A program made the position numbers and the translations under genes. A stretch of 64,000 nucleotides of DNA from Tubulanus polymorphus (taxonomy: Eukaryota; Nemertea; Palaeonemertea; Tubulaniformes; Tubulanidae), in the NCBI RefSeq assembly GCF_964204645.1, contig NC_134026.1:7575450-7639449 (forward strand), in the 5' to 3' direction. This document shows positions 11,152 to 24,669 of this stretch, one piece after another (positions within the stretch are counted from its first letter, which is position 1; the number at the start of each line of letters is the position of its first letter). A model generated the notes under the pieces. That model was given only the letters and a program-made list of their open reading frames with translations. It did not search any database and had not been told where the DNA came from.

Positions 11152-11223
11152 GGTTCTATGGTGTAGTGGTTAGCACATTGGACTTTGAATCCAGTAGCCC
11201 GAGTTCGAATCTCGGTAGAACCT
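11152..11223 (+). tRNA. tRNA-Gln (anticodon TTG), copy 1
   Basis: 72-nt cloverleaf without an intron. Acceptor GGTTCTA pairs with TAGAACC, box A is present (TGGTGTAGTGGTTAGCAC), the anticodon loop CTTTGAA carries TTG, and the T arm GAGTTCGAATCTC gives box B. A run of T at 11227-11236 serves as the Pol III terminator. It matches animal tRNA-Gln(UUG) closely. An identical gene lies at 13432-13503. Confidence 0.95.
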
Positions 11224-11604
11224 TGATTTTTTTTTCGACCAACTAAAAGCTCATTGAAACATCATATTATCATATATTATATTCATATTTATTTCATATA
11301 ATTATTTTACATACATTTATTTTATAATCCATTTTTCCACTTTTAATACATCAGTTTCAACACATCGCCGATTAAGCACCTTTTCTTCAACATCATGAAT
11401 TAATTGATTGATGATAATTAGTTATTTTACTATGAGGAATTCTTATGATAATTCAACGCATATTTCTTCAAGATAAACATATAATTTAAGCACAGGAGGT
11501 TCACAATTTATTTACACGTGACCTTTTCGAGCCCTAACTGGGACAAGACGCACATATTCCAAAGTGTTATTTTCAAAAAGGCTAACAGTCGACACTCTTT
11601 AAAT

Positions 11605-14600
11605 TTACGTATTTTGTTTGTCAATGTTTGCGGTGTAAAGATACGGGTTTAGTCCATAAATACTGGATTTCATAGAATTACAGGCTCCAGCCAGCGCCCC
11701 AGCATAGTTGTAACCCGCGGTACCCATTGGTAAACTAGGCAGAAAGTTCGCCGGACCATACGGCATGAACGCCAGCCCTCGCGCCGTGTTCGTAGTTGCG
11801 TACGCATACGGAAGTGTACTCATAGTGGCGCCACCTGCACCGATAGGCGAAAAAGCGGATTTGATTTGATTCGTACTGACTGTACTAGGTGGCGCTGCCG
11901 TAGTGGTCGCATAGGGTTTATGACTTATCAGACCCCGACCAGTGGTGCCATCTTTTGCAGCAGTTTGTGATTTGTCGACGTGGTTATTAAGAATCTGTTC
12001 GATAGCCTGAACGACGTCGTTATTACAACCCTGTAATATCAGCTGTAATACACTGTGTTTCATGTGGGGGAAAACCCGAGCTAACATCTCGACGGGAGGT
12101 CGTCTGATTAACCCACTCCTGTGCGCGGCGCTGTGTTCGTTCATCAATCCGTCTCTCCTCAATAAACTGTTCGTGTTCGGAATCGTATCATCTTCATTTT
12201 CACTCTTTTCCTCGTCGTCAACTTTTACATTTTCATCTTCAGCCGTTTCGTCTCCGGATTTCGCCGATAGGGGTCGTTCGATCCTATCCGATTGGTTGTT
12301 GTTATGTCCGATGATGTCGCCACTGGTCTTATCATCCGGGGTATTTTCCTCTGATGAGTTATCGAGCTGCTGCTGCTGCTGATGATGATGCTGAAAGCTG
12401 TCCGTTGATTTATGAGAATGACACGGTGATGGACTCTCTCGACTGTTAAATGAATCTGATCTTGCTCGTTTTGCAGGCGGTGGCCCAACTCCAGCTGTTA
12501 ATATACAAAACAAAAGATAACATTAGAAATAGTCAGATATTTTGTTCAAACGATGAACTGCTCCTGACATCATTGGTTTCACAGAATTCAAATATCAGGT
12601 CACAGTTGGACCATTTCGAATTTCCACAATACCTCTTGCGCTAGATAGGGGGCGCTGTTTTATTGATATTGTTCCAATTTATCTGCTTGATGATTGGGAA
12701 AGTGCTACACCAACTATTCCACCAGATGGCTTGACGAACACTCAGTCTGACGTTGTCCAAATAATTTAATTTTTGATGAACTTTGAACTGGATTTTTAGA
12801 CTCCGGAATCCGTATTATATCATCACAGTTCATACAACAATAAATCTATTTTTCTACTCGGATGTCGGTATATAATAGTTTTCATTGATAATTCATTTAG
12901 CTTAAGAAAATGTCCATTCTGTTTTAATTAAGGTGTAGAAGAACTTGAATGCGGACTACCAACTATCTACTAGCGAACCTGGCGGATCCTCGCATGCCAG
13001 ATGTGTAATCCTCGCTTGCCAGACGTGGAATCCTCGATTGCCACAGTGGCGGTGCGGGTATTCCATTAGTGCCACCCAAACTCTCTGGTACCCCTTTTTT
13101 CTTCAGCTCTAATGTTTCTACGTGTATAGCTGTTTTACTACCCCGTTAGTTTGTATCCCATTTTATTACGTAATTAAAGTCAAATTGAGATTTAAAAATA
13201 CCATTCGTTTTACTGCGCATATGGAAGATAAAGGCATATAGATATCGGGATGTCACATTTAATAATGCTCTAGACACTCGTGACCAGACGTCTCTACAGC
13301 GTGCTGTTTAACCGCATATGTTAAACTAATTAATAATTATTGAAATGTGACAAAGGAACAACAGTTGTCGTCAGTTCAACATGTTTGTGACAATTGTCTT
13401 TATTACGACTGATTACAGTCGAATAACAACCGGTTCTATGGTGTAGTGGTTAGCACATTGGACTTTGAATCCAGTAGCCCGAGTTCGAATCTCGGTAGAA
13501 CCTTGATTTTTGTTTTCCTGTGGCAATTAAATTGGTTGTTGTTAGTGAAGATCCACCAAGCGCCCTAGTACGTCAAATGCGCTACAAATTTTTGCCAGAT
13601 TTAAATAAAAATCTAAATGTAAACTTTGTTTTTGACCATGTTTTTGACCTTCTTAACATTTCCATAAAGCTAGTCAATATTGGAGTTGAATCAAACTTCT
13701 ATGGTGTTCTGACAATCGTATGGCCGCGCAGAACCCCTGAGCCCCATTTTATAGACTGGTATTAACTTTACCCCAGGGGCTAAGTCAATTGAAATTGAAT
13801 TGAGTTAGCCCCCAGGTTAAAGTTAATTAGCAGTCTGTAAAACTGGCCCCTGTTGTTTTATCAACGTGTAACTCCTAAAAACATTCTTATTTTTCAAACC
13901 CAGTTTGCATTATCTTTAACTCTGCCTCTCTCTGCCCTCTCTCCCGGTGCGTTACAAACATCTTCAAAGAAAACGTTTTTATTTCAAGTTCCAGATTTTA
14001 AGGAATGATATTTGAGCCGTTAATAAGTTTGATATTTAAATGTTTCTGAAGAAAGTGGAGCCCATGCCACGTCGGGATCATCACCGGTTCTGTGGTTACA
14101 TAAAACAGAAACTTGAAAACGCCACCTCGATAGCGACAGGGAGTTGCTTAAAAATGATACCCCATACTGAGAGCTCTCTAATGATACCAAACAAATATAA
14201 GGCCTTAAATGGAATTATTAGAAATCTGATAGCTTTCAAAACGTAATTGATAGATCCTCCACTGAAAACAGGGACCTAGCTTTTTTTTACAATCGTGAGT
14301 TTTTGTTTCGTTTTTGACGCTATAGGGTTTTAACATTGCAATAAGCTGATTAAACTTAATTGGTTTCCATACGCCGTCATTAACGAAAATTGAAGAAAAC
14401 AAGTTTTGAAATTAGTTCATAGAATTGGGCAAAATTGGCATTGAAACGATAAAAAGTTTTGATAAACAAAATCACACTTTTGCAAAAAATCATTTTACCT
14501 ATATAATGCACAATTTATCTGCAGCATTTTCTCTTCATTCTCTGTATTCTGTATTTCAGAATGTTAAATTCGACGCTTTCCCTCATGCGTGCGCGATTTT

Positions 14601-17600
14601 AGATTTTACGTTAATTTGTGCATTGCAAATAAGTCGAAAAAATATATTGTAAACGTCTAAGAAAATATACCGTAAATATTTATCTAAAATGACAAAAACG
14701 TGATATGGATAAATCATCCATTGCCACCGAGGGACGAGCGTTATTTGTTATTAAGAAACGTTTTACTGACTGACCCCCCGCGAAGACGATGGTTTTAATG
14801 ACTCACATTTTCAAACATTTAACGAGATTTCTATCAAAAACACTTTGACAAATTACAGCAGCAAATTTCGCGAATTAATAAGTTTTACTGGTTATTGTGG
14901 TGAATGCGAAAATTCAACGGCACAAGATAATTAAAAGAGTCAATGTGACTGATGAGGGGGAGGGAGGGGGCCTAGGGAGCGGGTGCAAGGGGAGGAGAAG
15001 ATTAATCACGAAGAATTGTAATCAAATGACATTTGATTTAATTTCTATTTAAATCAGAAAAATATTATTGTATTTGGAGGAAAATCAATGAGACCTACGC
15101 CTTGCAAAACTTGAAATTGAGAAATATTTTCGTGATAATTTCAGTTAAGTGTGAAAAACAGTGCTTATAAAATACAGATTTTACTTGGCTTTAGAACCAC
15201 AATAGTCTTAGGTCGAAGTTTATGAGTGAACCCATAAACCCAATTTGACGCTTTGCAAACGCGGATTCAGACGTTATAGAACCGTATGGGCACCGTCGCG
15301 AAAATTTCGTGTCCTTTAAGTAGTCCCTAAAAAATCAAAAGTAGGAAAAGGCATATTTCTACAAGACGAGGCAGAAAATTTTCAACCAAATTTTCTGGGA
15401 GACGCCAAGACCTCCTCGTTTGTCCTGGATTATGCCTTTTTTTATACATACATATATATTTTTTGCAATACCCTCAACAGTGGTCTATGGATCCGCCCCC
15501 GCTGTGGGTCGATCTAGTTTGAAAAGTTTAAATGATTCCTATGCGATAGCGCTGGTCAGTTGTTCAAGGAATTGTTTTAACGTGACCCTTAAAACGGGTC
15601 CATAGTTTTAAACACGGTCTATAAAAAACGAACTGCAACTCGTTTTATAGTCCATGGGTTTTAAAGAGGCTACAATCGGGCAAATACCCCAGGATTCAGT
15701 TCAGACAATGCTGGTAATTGTCACGATTATGTCGTTTATCCGAGCAACTGGCTCCCGGTCATTTAACTGTGTGAAAGAACAGTGACGTACTGTGATTAGA
15801 CGATTATCATCTGAGTTTCTATATATAAGAGCCCTCACTCACTCTCTTTGTAAACAGCATATTCTTACACGACTCGTGTATAAAATGGGACTCAGAAATA
15901 CAAACACCTATAGAAACAACCATTCGGAAGGTAGTAAACGCCTATAGAATATCGGTAACGGTATCCGTAGTCATCAATGAATAAAAGACTCGCTCTTATA
16001 GGAGCAACCAGGCAACACGTCTGACAAACAGGTTTTACGGTCAAATAAACTGATTTTAGACGTCCTATGTTTGCCGTTGTAGTCCTTCTGTTAGAGTTTT
16101 ACCCGTATAGTTAGTGTGTTGACAAGTCCAAGTAAGCCCCCTCATTGACTGACTATCTGTCACTATGTGATAACGTGTACCTTAATTTTGTACTAAATGA
16201 TGAAGATGTAGACACTTTCATAATTGTTGCAAAAGTTATGATTTCAAAATATTGAGAAAATGATAAATCGCGCAGTTTTTAAGGAGTTATTAGAAATCAG
16301 GGAAACCTCCATTCAACCTTTATGCGTAGAAATAATGCGATTGATTTAATTCTGCATTTTCTATGAGATATTTGCCGCATACCATAACATTTTTCGGTTA
16401 CGAATTGCAGGCTTTTATAGTTCTATGACTTAAAGTTATGTCCGACTTTTGGAAAAAGATCTGATTCCGAAACACAATAAAAGATCAACCAGTCTTTCAA
16501 AGTCGTAAATGCATATTATGTGAATTTATTTAGGAGTCAATATTTTGACAAGTTGTGTCGAAGTACAATAGTAGTAACTATGTGAAACCGGTAGTGTTTA
16601 AAGAGGGGAGTGTTGGAGGGACGGAGGGGAGGAGGGGCGGAGGGGCGGAGGGGGTTCGCGTTACAGACTAAAAAGTTTTATTCATATTCCGTATTAGATT
16701 TCAATAGAAAAAAACTGACACGATTCCAACTAGAATCAATATTGAATCTTCAGGATAATGTTCTGATTTCTTTATTCAGAAATATAAAGTGCTCAATATT
16801 CAAATAATCTTTCTGTCATTTTCTAAATGGTGTTTTACTTTGAAAAAAAAGCTATTTCGCCCATGGCGGCCTTCTTAAAAAGTTCTTTTTAAATCAATGC
16901 AACAAGTATTAAAAAATGTAGAATTTCGAAAAGATCTATCAATTATCAAAATTTCCGTATGCGTACTCAACCACTGGAAATCTGTTCGATAAATTAAATA
17001 TTTTGGTTTTCATTTTTCTATTTCTTCCCATTGAAATCTGAAACCATTCTGGATTTGAAATAAAAGATTTTTTTCTGATCCAAAAAGTTCGAATTGTTCT
17101 TATTTTACACGCGAAATTTGTATTTGCGTTTAAATAATGGTTTATATAAGCCTAGAGTGTATAAATTTACTCTAGAATAAAATCCATCTGTTGTATTTTC
17201 GGGGGGTAAATATAAGATAGAATTGCACCGCAGTAATATTCAATCGCTAGTTAGTCGTAGCGTCGCAGCTGATACTAACATAAAACATGTTTAAAATTAC
17301 ATTCAACAAATCCCGGAGTAAATAACACAGACTATGCAGGAATTCAATCCATCAATTCAATTCAATTCACACATGTTCAATTCAAATAAACTCGAAACAT
17401 TATATTTTACAGTTTGCTCTTTCGAATTAGAGGTAAATACTGTAGGAATAAATACAGCTGCCGCCATAAATATACCACAGGTTTTAACTACTCCAGGTTT
17501 AAGGGTTCACAGGTCGTGTATTGACAGAGAACTCGCGAATTCTGACAGATGATCCCGCAGTATAATTTACAATCGTTTTATTTATAAGTGTTTAATTGGA

Positions 17601-17671
17601 ATAGTTCCGCATTCCGCGATCCGCATTCCGCATTTGACAGTCCGCATTCTTAACTACGTAGTTAGTTTTCG

Positions 17672-17711
<40 letters not shown>

Positions 17712-18727
17712 CATTATTTATTTTTCCATTTTGAATTATAATAATCGTACAAAGTAATACAAATACAAAAATTCAAGATGGAGGGAAACATGAAGAAACT
17801 TGTTAAGGTTTATATGATATTCATGCCACCCTCGTACACCCAATCACACTCTCTTTCACACTACATTCACACTGAAAATATTTAAGTGCCAGATGGCAGA
17901 GACTGGCAAGGTTATCGAAACATTAATTGAGAAGATACTGTCTGAAAAAAAGTGTTCGAATGATTCGTGAAAAATTCATTTCAAATCTTCACCCTTTAAG
18001 AATATATTTGAAGCTTAATGCTTTTAAATCTGAATGGTTGACTTGAAAGTATTAGATGAAACACTCTGAATGCATGTTTTTTTAAGATGATAGAAATCCC
18101 CGTACACTTGGAATAGAAAGATTCCGAAATAATTGTGTTTCCTTGAGCTTAGTATTTTACGTTGCAACTTTGTGCTACTCTATTTTAAAGGTGATTTTAA
18201 AGCATCGATGAAACTTCAATCTGAGCCCGCATGACAAAGATGATATAGAATCCCTGCACACTAAAAATGAAAAGTCTGAAATTATTCTCTGAACTAGTAG
18301 TTTATTCAAGGTTTTGACTCAAACCGTGCGGGGATTTTATATTAGTTCATTTCAAAGGTATCACAAAGTAAAACTTACCGGTATTTTGTAGCATCATCAG
18401 CTCGTAGGCTCTTGTCGTGTTACTATTATCGTCAGGTTCAATAGCCGTACTATTCAGAGATAGAAGTCCTCCCGGGCCGTAAAGCAGCCCCAATTCTCTA
18501 GCCTCGTTCTCTTCCTGGGCCTGTTGTCGTCTCAACGCCACCTGAGCGGCCATCACTCTCTGTCTTTCAGCTATCAAAGTACACTTAGCGCAAACGCAGT
18601 CCCGCCATCGACAATATCGTTTATGTCCCTTCAGAGCCGATACGACCCCGTGATTACGGCACCGGGCGCATTTAGGGGTACGGGGGAACCGCTCGGACCC
18701 GCGTAGAAATAGAGGTGCCGTCGACAT
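11605..18727 (-). CDS. dmrta2: DMRTA-type doublesex/mab-3-related transcription factor (dmrta2-like), two exons
   Basis: Exon 1 is 18379-18727 and exon 2 is 11605-12494. Donor (ACCG|GTAAGT) and acceptor (AACAG|CTGG) match in phase 1, giving 412 residues. The DM domain spans about residues 16-63 (C20, C23, H26, H35, C39, C44, C46, C49 as zinc-site residues; [11 protein letters not shown]), with the conserved [20 protein letters not shown] helix behind it. Exon 2 has a Ser/His/Gln/acidic linker, the DMA (CUE-like) domain at about 249-287 ([20 protein letters not shown]) and a C-terminal [10 protein letters not shown] block typical of DMRTA2 (DMRT4/5). The family consists of nuclear DNA-binding regulators of neural, gonadal or appendage patterning. 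The start is the only in-frame ATG before the DM domain; an in-frame TAA lies further upstream. Confidence 0.93.
12515..13430. other. dmrta2 intron, 3' part
   Basis: Intronic. It contains a small degenerate repeat with ATCCTCGCTTGCCAGACGTG-type units at 12975-13060. No other gene seen. Confidence 0.5.
13432..13503 (+). tRNA. tRNA-Gln (anticodon TTG), copy 2
   Basis: Identical over 72 nt to 11152-11223. It lies inside the large dmrta2 intron on the opposite strand. The 3' flank TTGATTTTTG gives a Pol III terminator. Only a few flanking bases are shared with copy 1. Confidence 0.95.
13752..13840. repeat. Imperfect inverted repeat (hairpin)
   Basis: ACTGGTATTAACTTTACCCC faces GGTTAAAGTTAATTAGCAGT, and GGGGCTAAGTCAATT faces AATTGAGTTAGCCCCC, leaving a loop of about 10 nt. 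This is probably a small foldback or MITE-like element inside the dmrta2 intron. Confidence 0.65.
13845..18030. other. dmrta2 intron, 5' part
   Basis: Intronic and AT-rich. It holds a hairpin (15590-15665), a G-rich GGAGGGGCGGA-type minisatellite (16605-16660) and an (ATT)n microsatellite (about 17670-17712). Short frames look like chance. Regulatory elements may exist but cannot be recognised from sequence alone. Confidence 0.5.
15590..15665. repeat. Foldback hairpin related to 8984-9019
   Basis: GGTCTATAAAAAACGA faces TCGTTTTATAGTCC around a loop of about 9 nt. The right arm resembles the 8984-9019 palindrome (TCGTTTTAGAGTCCATG). Confidence 0.55.
18040..18345 (-). mobile_element. Probable decayed Penelope-like remnant
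   Basis: The phrases CTAGTAGTTTATTCAA and GCGGGGATTTTATATTAG, read on the minus strand, resemble sequence around the hammerhead-like motifs at 35221 and 54540. GATGAAACACTCTGAATGC recurs near the other remnants. The ribozyme core itself is not intact. It lies just inside the dmrta2 intron, next to the exon 1 donor. Confidence 0.4.
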
Positions 18728-18879
18728 GCTACCCGGAGCTAAACTCGATTCAGACCTCTGAGGTAGCGAGTCCGACGAGTCTAAATTCAACTTCCCTGAT
18801 GACAAATCCAGTTTGATGTTTCTTGCCGCTTGGCTTCGCGCTCGATTTGAGAAAAGTCCAAATAAAGTCACAAGTTGTA

Positions 18880-21800
18880 CGATAACGTCTTAAAGAGTTT
18901 GTTTGTGAATTGCTGAGTTCGTGGCTGTGTTCTGTTTAAGATTCTGTATCTTACTGATTTTATTAACTATCTCTCTCTTTGATCAGCTTATAAAAGTAAT
19001 TGTTAATCGAAGTGCGACGTCTTATTGTGAACAGTCAAGTATCACGCTGATTCGCTATTGGTTAGTGTGCATAAAAGCGTCAGAATGCGTTCCTAATTAA
19101 CATAATCCCCGCCCACTTTCAATACACCGCACGGGTATCTAGCTGCGAGCTATTAGTTGGCGCACGTGTCCCGCTACTAGTGACACTACGGAAGCGATTT
19201 TAAAATTCAAGAAATCAAAAAAGTTTGCCTACGATTAAAATCCGATATCTATTGTTACGAATTGTTCGGTAGTTTCTCCGTAGGGAAATATTTATGATGC
19301 GTAAAATTGCAGTTAATTTGAAAAAGATTTAATATGCAGGTGATTCTAATTCATGATGGATGGATGTAACTTTCGAGGCAAATCTTGGGAAAACTCGACG
19401 ACAGGCTGAATGGGGAGGGGTACAGTGCGGGGCTTGATTTTGGCAGTGTCCCGTGTCCTGGGGGTACTAGATTTCCGCGGAAAACTAAGAATCGAAATGA
19501 AACAAGGCAGGATACAAGAAATCCACCATTAATCATGTTTCATTTCACCATGTATTATTTCAATTCTTACCTATGTTTTGCATAAACTCAAATCGAAGGC
19601 AAACTGTGATAGCACCAAACTTTGGTACGGCGGGGATTTCTGACAATGGTTGATCTCTTATCCCAATAAGATATTCATAATTCTATAAAGCTTTGAAGGG
19701 GTACAGCAGTACAGCGATAAAAGGGTACATGGGTCTAGGCATCTCGGAAACAAAGATATTGAAATTTGGAATAACTGAAACTCGGCAGGAACTGTGGCAA
19801 GTGAGTTGTATTTAATACTCGAAATACCGAGGCGTTAATTCACGATTTATCCGAATCATATGTTACCGGACAGTAACCGTAGCAACGCGAAGAGCAGTTT
19901 TAAAGAGGGTCCACGATCGGGTTCTATATCGACACCAGTGAGAATTCAACGAATTGAAATAAATCGTTTAATTTGTATCGGATGAAATGTTTCTACATGT
20001 GTTCCGTTAATCTCTCAGCCGTTCTCGAGGTAAGACGAGAAAATAGCTGTTTAGAATCGGTTCGTGCCGGTATTTAGTTACACCCACCGGTGAGATCTGT
20101 TTGTTTTGGTCGATACTCATTACGACATACGGGTACTTGTGAATTATATTTCTGTAACGGAAGTTCGTTCGAGCGGAAGCGTTTTTCGCGATGCACATGT
20201 TTCTGCGAGGCTCGCTGTATGTTACCCCTTGCTGCGGCTTCTCTCGCCGCATTAGCAAAACCAACAGATACAAAATCTGCGCAGAATCCAGAACCGTAAA
20301 ACCATAAAAATGATATCTATGTATCTGATTGTAAAAGCTATTTAAATCACTTCCTCCGCGGCGAGGTTTTTTCAGGTTTGTTTCCAACCCGTTTATATAG
20401 TTCAATATTGTTTATCCCATCAATTCACAACGTGCTTCCGTCGACTCGTCGAAACTGAGAAAGTCAATTAAAACGAATTTCATTACGGACTTTTTAGGGT
20501 GGTAGAAACAAGGCATTTATATATCCGAGACCTCGAGCACATCATGTAACCTTCACCCAGCCCTGGCAGAGGTTGTCTCCACAGTAATCTCCGTCGATCT
20601 ACGTTCCTAGTGTAACCAACCTGTGGTACACCAGACACTAAGGTTCTTGGTGAACATGTTACCCTACTACGTCAGACCATTGAATTTCTAAAAAGGACGT
20701 ACGGATGATTCAATAACACCTTTTAGAAGATAGGTATTTACCCCGAAGTTCTCGGGGACCTGAGCAACATGACATAAACCTGGGATTCGAACCCAAAAGG
20801 ACATGCGCGTTATCGTCCATCTTAGGCAATGTTTATAATAAAATGGGCTGGAAGTTAAGGCTTTGGGACGCTATTTCTATGGGAAATCGTGGATCAAATC
20901 GATGTTAGACGAGAAAACGAATGCGTGTCTGACGTTCTTCGGGAATTTTTAATTACTCGGTCTAAGCCTATGGATCCACAACCGATAGAGTTGAAGTTTT
21001 GTCAGTAACTAACTGGAACCAGCGTGAACGAACATCTGTGCGATTTAAAACCTCGCACCTCGAATCTTTCTGTTTATATCCAGTTAGAAACTGTTATACA
21101 ACTAAATAACTAAAAACTAAATCTTTATTTACAGAACAAGAAAAATATCAGCATCCACCAGAAATTCTTTGAAGTGTGAAATTCAAATCTCTTGTCTTAA
21201 ACAATAACATATTTTGTTAACTTTGCGCCGCAAATCTTAACCCTTAACTCTAGCTATTTTTCTCGAAAAGTGACGTGATGCAAATTTTTATTTTCCCTTA
21301 GTTTTCCGAATTCTGCCGCGGCTAGTTGCGCAGACATAGCTTAGTACAAGACCGGTCTAAGCTCATCTTAGTTATATAATACGTAGGCCCTATATAAAAT
21401 CTTTTGACTTGTCATGACTGTGATATAAACTGGACACAGCCAATTAGTGCATTGCGAGGCCTATGGTCTGGTAGGGGCATTTCTGTCGACTGACGTAGGC
21501 CTCGTAGTTCGAATAAAACATGTTGGCTTATACTAAAGCTAGAAACTTTTACTTGAATCACGGAATGGAATTGGCGACATTTTGAACAGTCACACCTTAA
21601 CCAAAAGTATATACATGACTGTGTATTTGATCTTGACACAAATCGATGTTCTTTTATCTAAGCATCAGTCATCTTTAGATTTACATGGCTTTTTCATCGG
21701 TTGGGGGCAGAACCCCGTTGTATTCATGTTTTCACCATGTTTTAGACCACGAATTCCGACCGCCAGCACGTGTGCGTGTACTATACCGCGTACTACAGAC

Positions 21801-24180
21801 CATTAAAACATCGTCTGTCTAAAACAAAAGTCTAATTCATGCTGAGTTCGAGGTGTCAAACTAACCGATTCACCTGAGATCACCTGCTCGAGGAACAAAC
21901 AAGTTAACATGTATCTACATTTAACGAGAACAATATTAACATCGCGGTAAATTAACAAGATTCATGTTTTCTCGCTCCTCTCTCCCCCCGTCTTTCTCTC
22001 CCACCTTTCTCTATCACATGTGTTTAACTATTAACACGTTCTATATCTCTTACTCCTCGCACCACGGACCTCCCAAATTGACTCGATCTTTTTTCAATCA
22101 TCCATAAGAAACTAAGTTACTATTAAAGACTTTTCTTCACGCGTTTCTTGGTATTCGTCGGTTAACATTGGCATAAAGGCCGTAATGTTGTACCAACCAG
22201 TTCGAAGCTTCAGCGATCCAAAGGGACCTGACGGTCTTAGTGTGTTAGTTGACCTCTCGATAAAATTCACCGCTGCCAGGAATCTAAGCCCTACAAGTGT
22301 TGGAACCAAACTCAGAGAAATCCAGGATTTCTAGGAAGTCAAAGTGAACTTGCGAGAGAGTTATGTGCTACTCACTCTTACAGTGTGCTTAAAAGAACCT
22401 ATGCCATCTAACCTTTTGTTTTTTTAATCATTTATAAGTGATATTCGTGGCCTAAAGGGGTTCTTTCTTAGTGGCGGGTTCTTCCAAAAACCCACAAATT
22501 CCATTCCTTTCGCATTATCAGGCATTACAGAAATGTTTGTCTATAAGATTCTCTTCCTCTCCAAAGACAAAATATTCCAAATGGATAAGTGTATGACGAA
22601 ACTTTGACTGTGATGTTCTTAATATCCTTAAGAATAAATTTCATTATAATACGCATATGTAAACCCTAAACGCTTTTGATCCTATACCGATCATCAGAAA
22701 TTCAATCTTTATTCAAATTTACAAAATCCATTTCATTGTTAAATACATTCTGTTTATTTTATAGATATAGATGTAAAATAGTCATAAAACGTTTTAGACC
22801 CTGTGTGTCTCTATAACGTCTGTTGTGTGGTAGATGTCAAACCGTTTGAAATCTGATATTTTGTGTGCCTTCGGTTTTAATATTTAACTTCAGTTTGAAG
22901 AGTGAATTATATAAATCGAGACATCTATCTCTGTCTTACTTACTGTCTTCTTACTGTTTAACTTTTACTATAAAAGCTTTGTGTATGTCGATAGGATTAG
23001 GTGATAGTCATTTCAATAGAACGACAGTAATATAGGCTACTTGTATTTATCACTGACTCAATGAGACCTTCACTAGAATAAACATTTATCGGAGAATATG
23101 AAAGACTGGTTTTAAAGTTTGTTGTGGTCGTTTCGTCAGATTTTCGATGGCAACTCGATTCATATATACTACTGAAAGTGGTTCAGTATCCAGGGACCTG
23201 TTTTAAATCTAGTCACTAGTTTATTAGGTCCCATGAGCGCAGTCAGTTTGTCGTAGGCCAGTTCCAAGTCTAAAACAGTTTCAGCAGAGCTTACTCCCAA
23301 TGCCATAATAATTACTAAATGGGACTTCACGCAAGTCTACGAACCCAAGCTAGGGTTAACTGTTGAGTCCAGAGTCCTAGTCCAGTATCCAGACGTCTTG
23401 AGTCCGAGTGCGGGTCCTGATACAGTTACGGCATATTCATTAACATGATAGTTACAGTTGCTGGTAATTAAGAGACTGCGCATTTTGATTTACGGCAGTG
23501 GAATATCTCAAATGGATACTGCTTAGCGCAAGCTTAGGGGCGGATTCAGGGTCCTATCTCGAGGGTGTTCCAAATTGTTTAAGGGTACTCGCTATTGTGT
23601 TGCCTTCCGTATCCATGCCCCGCGAAGCCATTTCAGATTCGAGTCCTGAAATGATTGATACCTATATAATTGATATCATGAACATATCATCACAACAATA
23701 CATCAAAATCTGATCCCTAGAATCTGGAATTTTATGGCCGTATTGATTCGCACACGTTTTAAAGTTCGATTGTCTGTAATTTGATATCATTATCAGAAAT
23801 AGAGGGACAGCGAGTATCGATCTGTTTATTGTTGTACTCAACACGACAGTAGGCTATGATTGCGAATAACACGTTTAAAATGTGAAAGTTTATATCAATG
23901 TATTTGAACAATGTGTTGTGTTCCTCTCCTCTCAGCGGAGGAGAGGAAAATCAACGGTTTTTGTCTCATATCTCGACATCTGAATGCGTATATTGGTTTA
24001 AACATCAGACTTCCTCTCACCGGCGGCTTGAGTATCGATCCGTCTTCAACAACCTGAACAAATAATACACAAATACAGGCCACGCCATATTAGATCGTTG
24101 TCCGCCGTAAATGAAAATTCCCAAACTGTAATTTTAAAAGATAAGATAGATTTATCGCGAATTTAAACCACAATGTTTTG
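18880..24180. other. Intergenic region upstream of dmrta2
   Basis: About 5 kb with no supported gene. Minus-strand frames such as 20007-20405 lack recognisable domains and are not called. It presumably holds the dmrta2 promoter (start codon at 18727) and perhaps enhancers, but I cannot point to a defined site. Confidence 0.5.
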
Positions 24181-24187
24181 GCTGCGA

Positions 24188-24665
24188 CTAAACGGCCATC
24201 TGCATCATCCTTCCTTTAAGAACCACAGGCTGCAGCTTCTGAGTTGGTAACAACTGAACGGACGATGTTTGTCCATAATTTAACTCTAACAACCAACATC
24301 TCAACAACGGTCTCGTATTAGAATAGTTGTCTCCTTCAATTACTCTAGGGATTGTAATTCCTTTAAGTAGATTCCACTTTGATTCATCGATCAGCTGAAT
24401 ACGCAGTAAGTAATGCACTCTCCTGGTTTGTGAACAGGTTGTTGTACATTGACAAATTTGTGGTCCCAGAGTATTGAATTTAGGAAAAGGCTCACTTACA
24501 TGTGAAATTCATTACATACCGCAGTAAAGTCCTGAAAAATATTGCAAATTCGTTGCTACAGAATTTCTGACTACGAACGGTCACTGGAGCATCTTTGAAT
24601 TGTATCGGCTTGGCCTGACTATCGGTTATTGTTGTTATGGGAACGACGTCAAGCCGTTGAGGCAT
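24188..24665 (-). CDS. Possible two-exon gene of unknown function
   Basis: Exon 1 24520-24665 (ATG, donor CTGCG|GTATGT, phase 2) and exon 2 24188-24422 (acceptor CAAACCAG|GAG) join in frame across a 97-bp intron. They give about 126 residues beginning MPQRLDVVPITTITDSQ and ending at a TAG. I recognise no domain. The exon 1 frame is open upstream of the ATG, so the real start may lie elsewhere. Support is limited to good splice consensus and matching phase. It could equally be chance, so treat it as a weak hypothesis. Confidence 0.25.
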
Positions 24666-24669
24666 TGTT

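Noticed and set aside
20007-20405. 132-codon minus-strand frame upstream of dmrta2
   Set aside because: No domain, no homologue in the window, odd composition, competing frames on the other strand.
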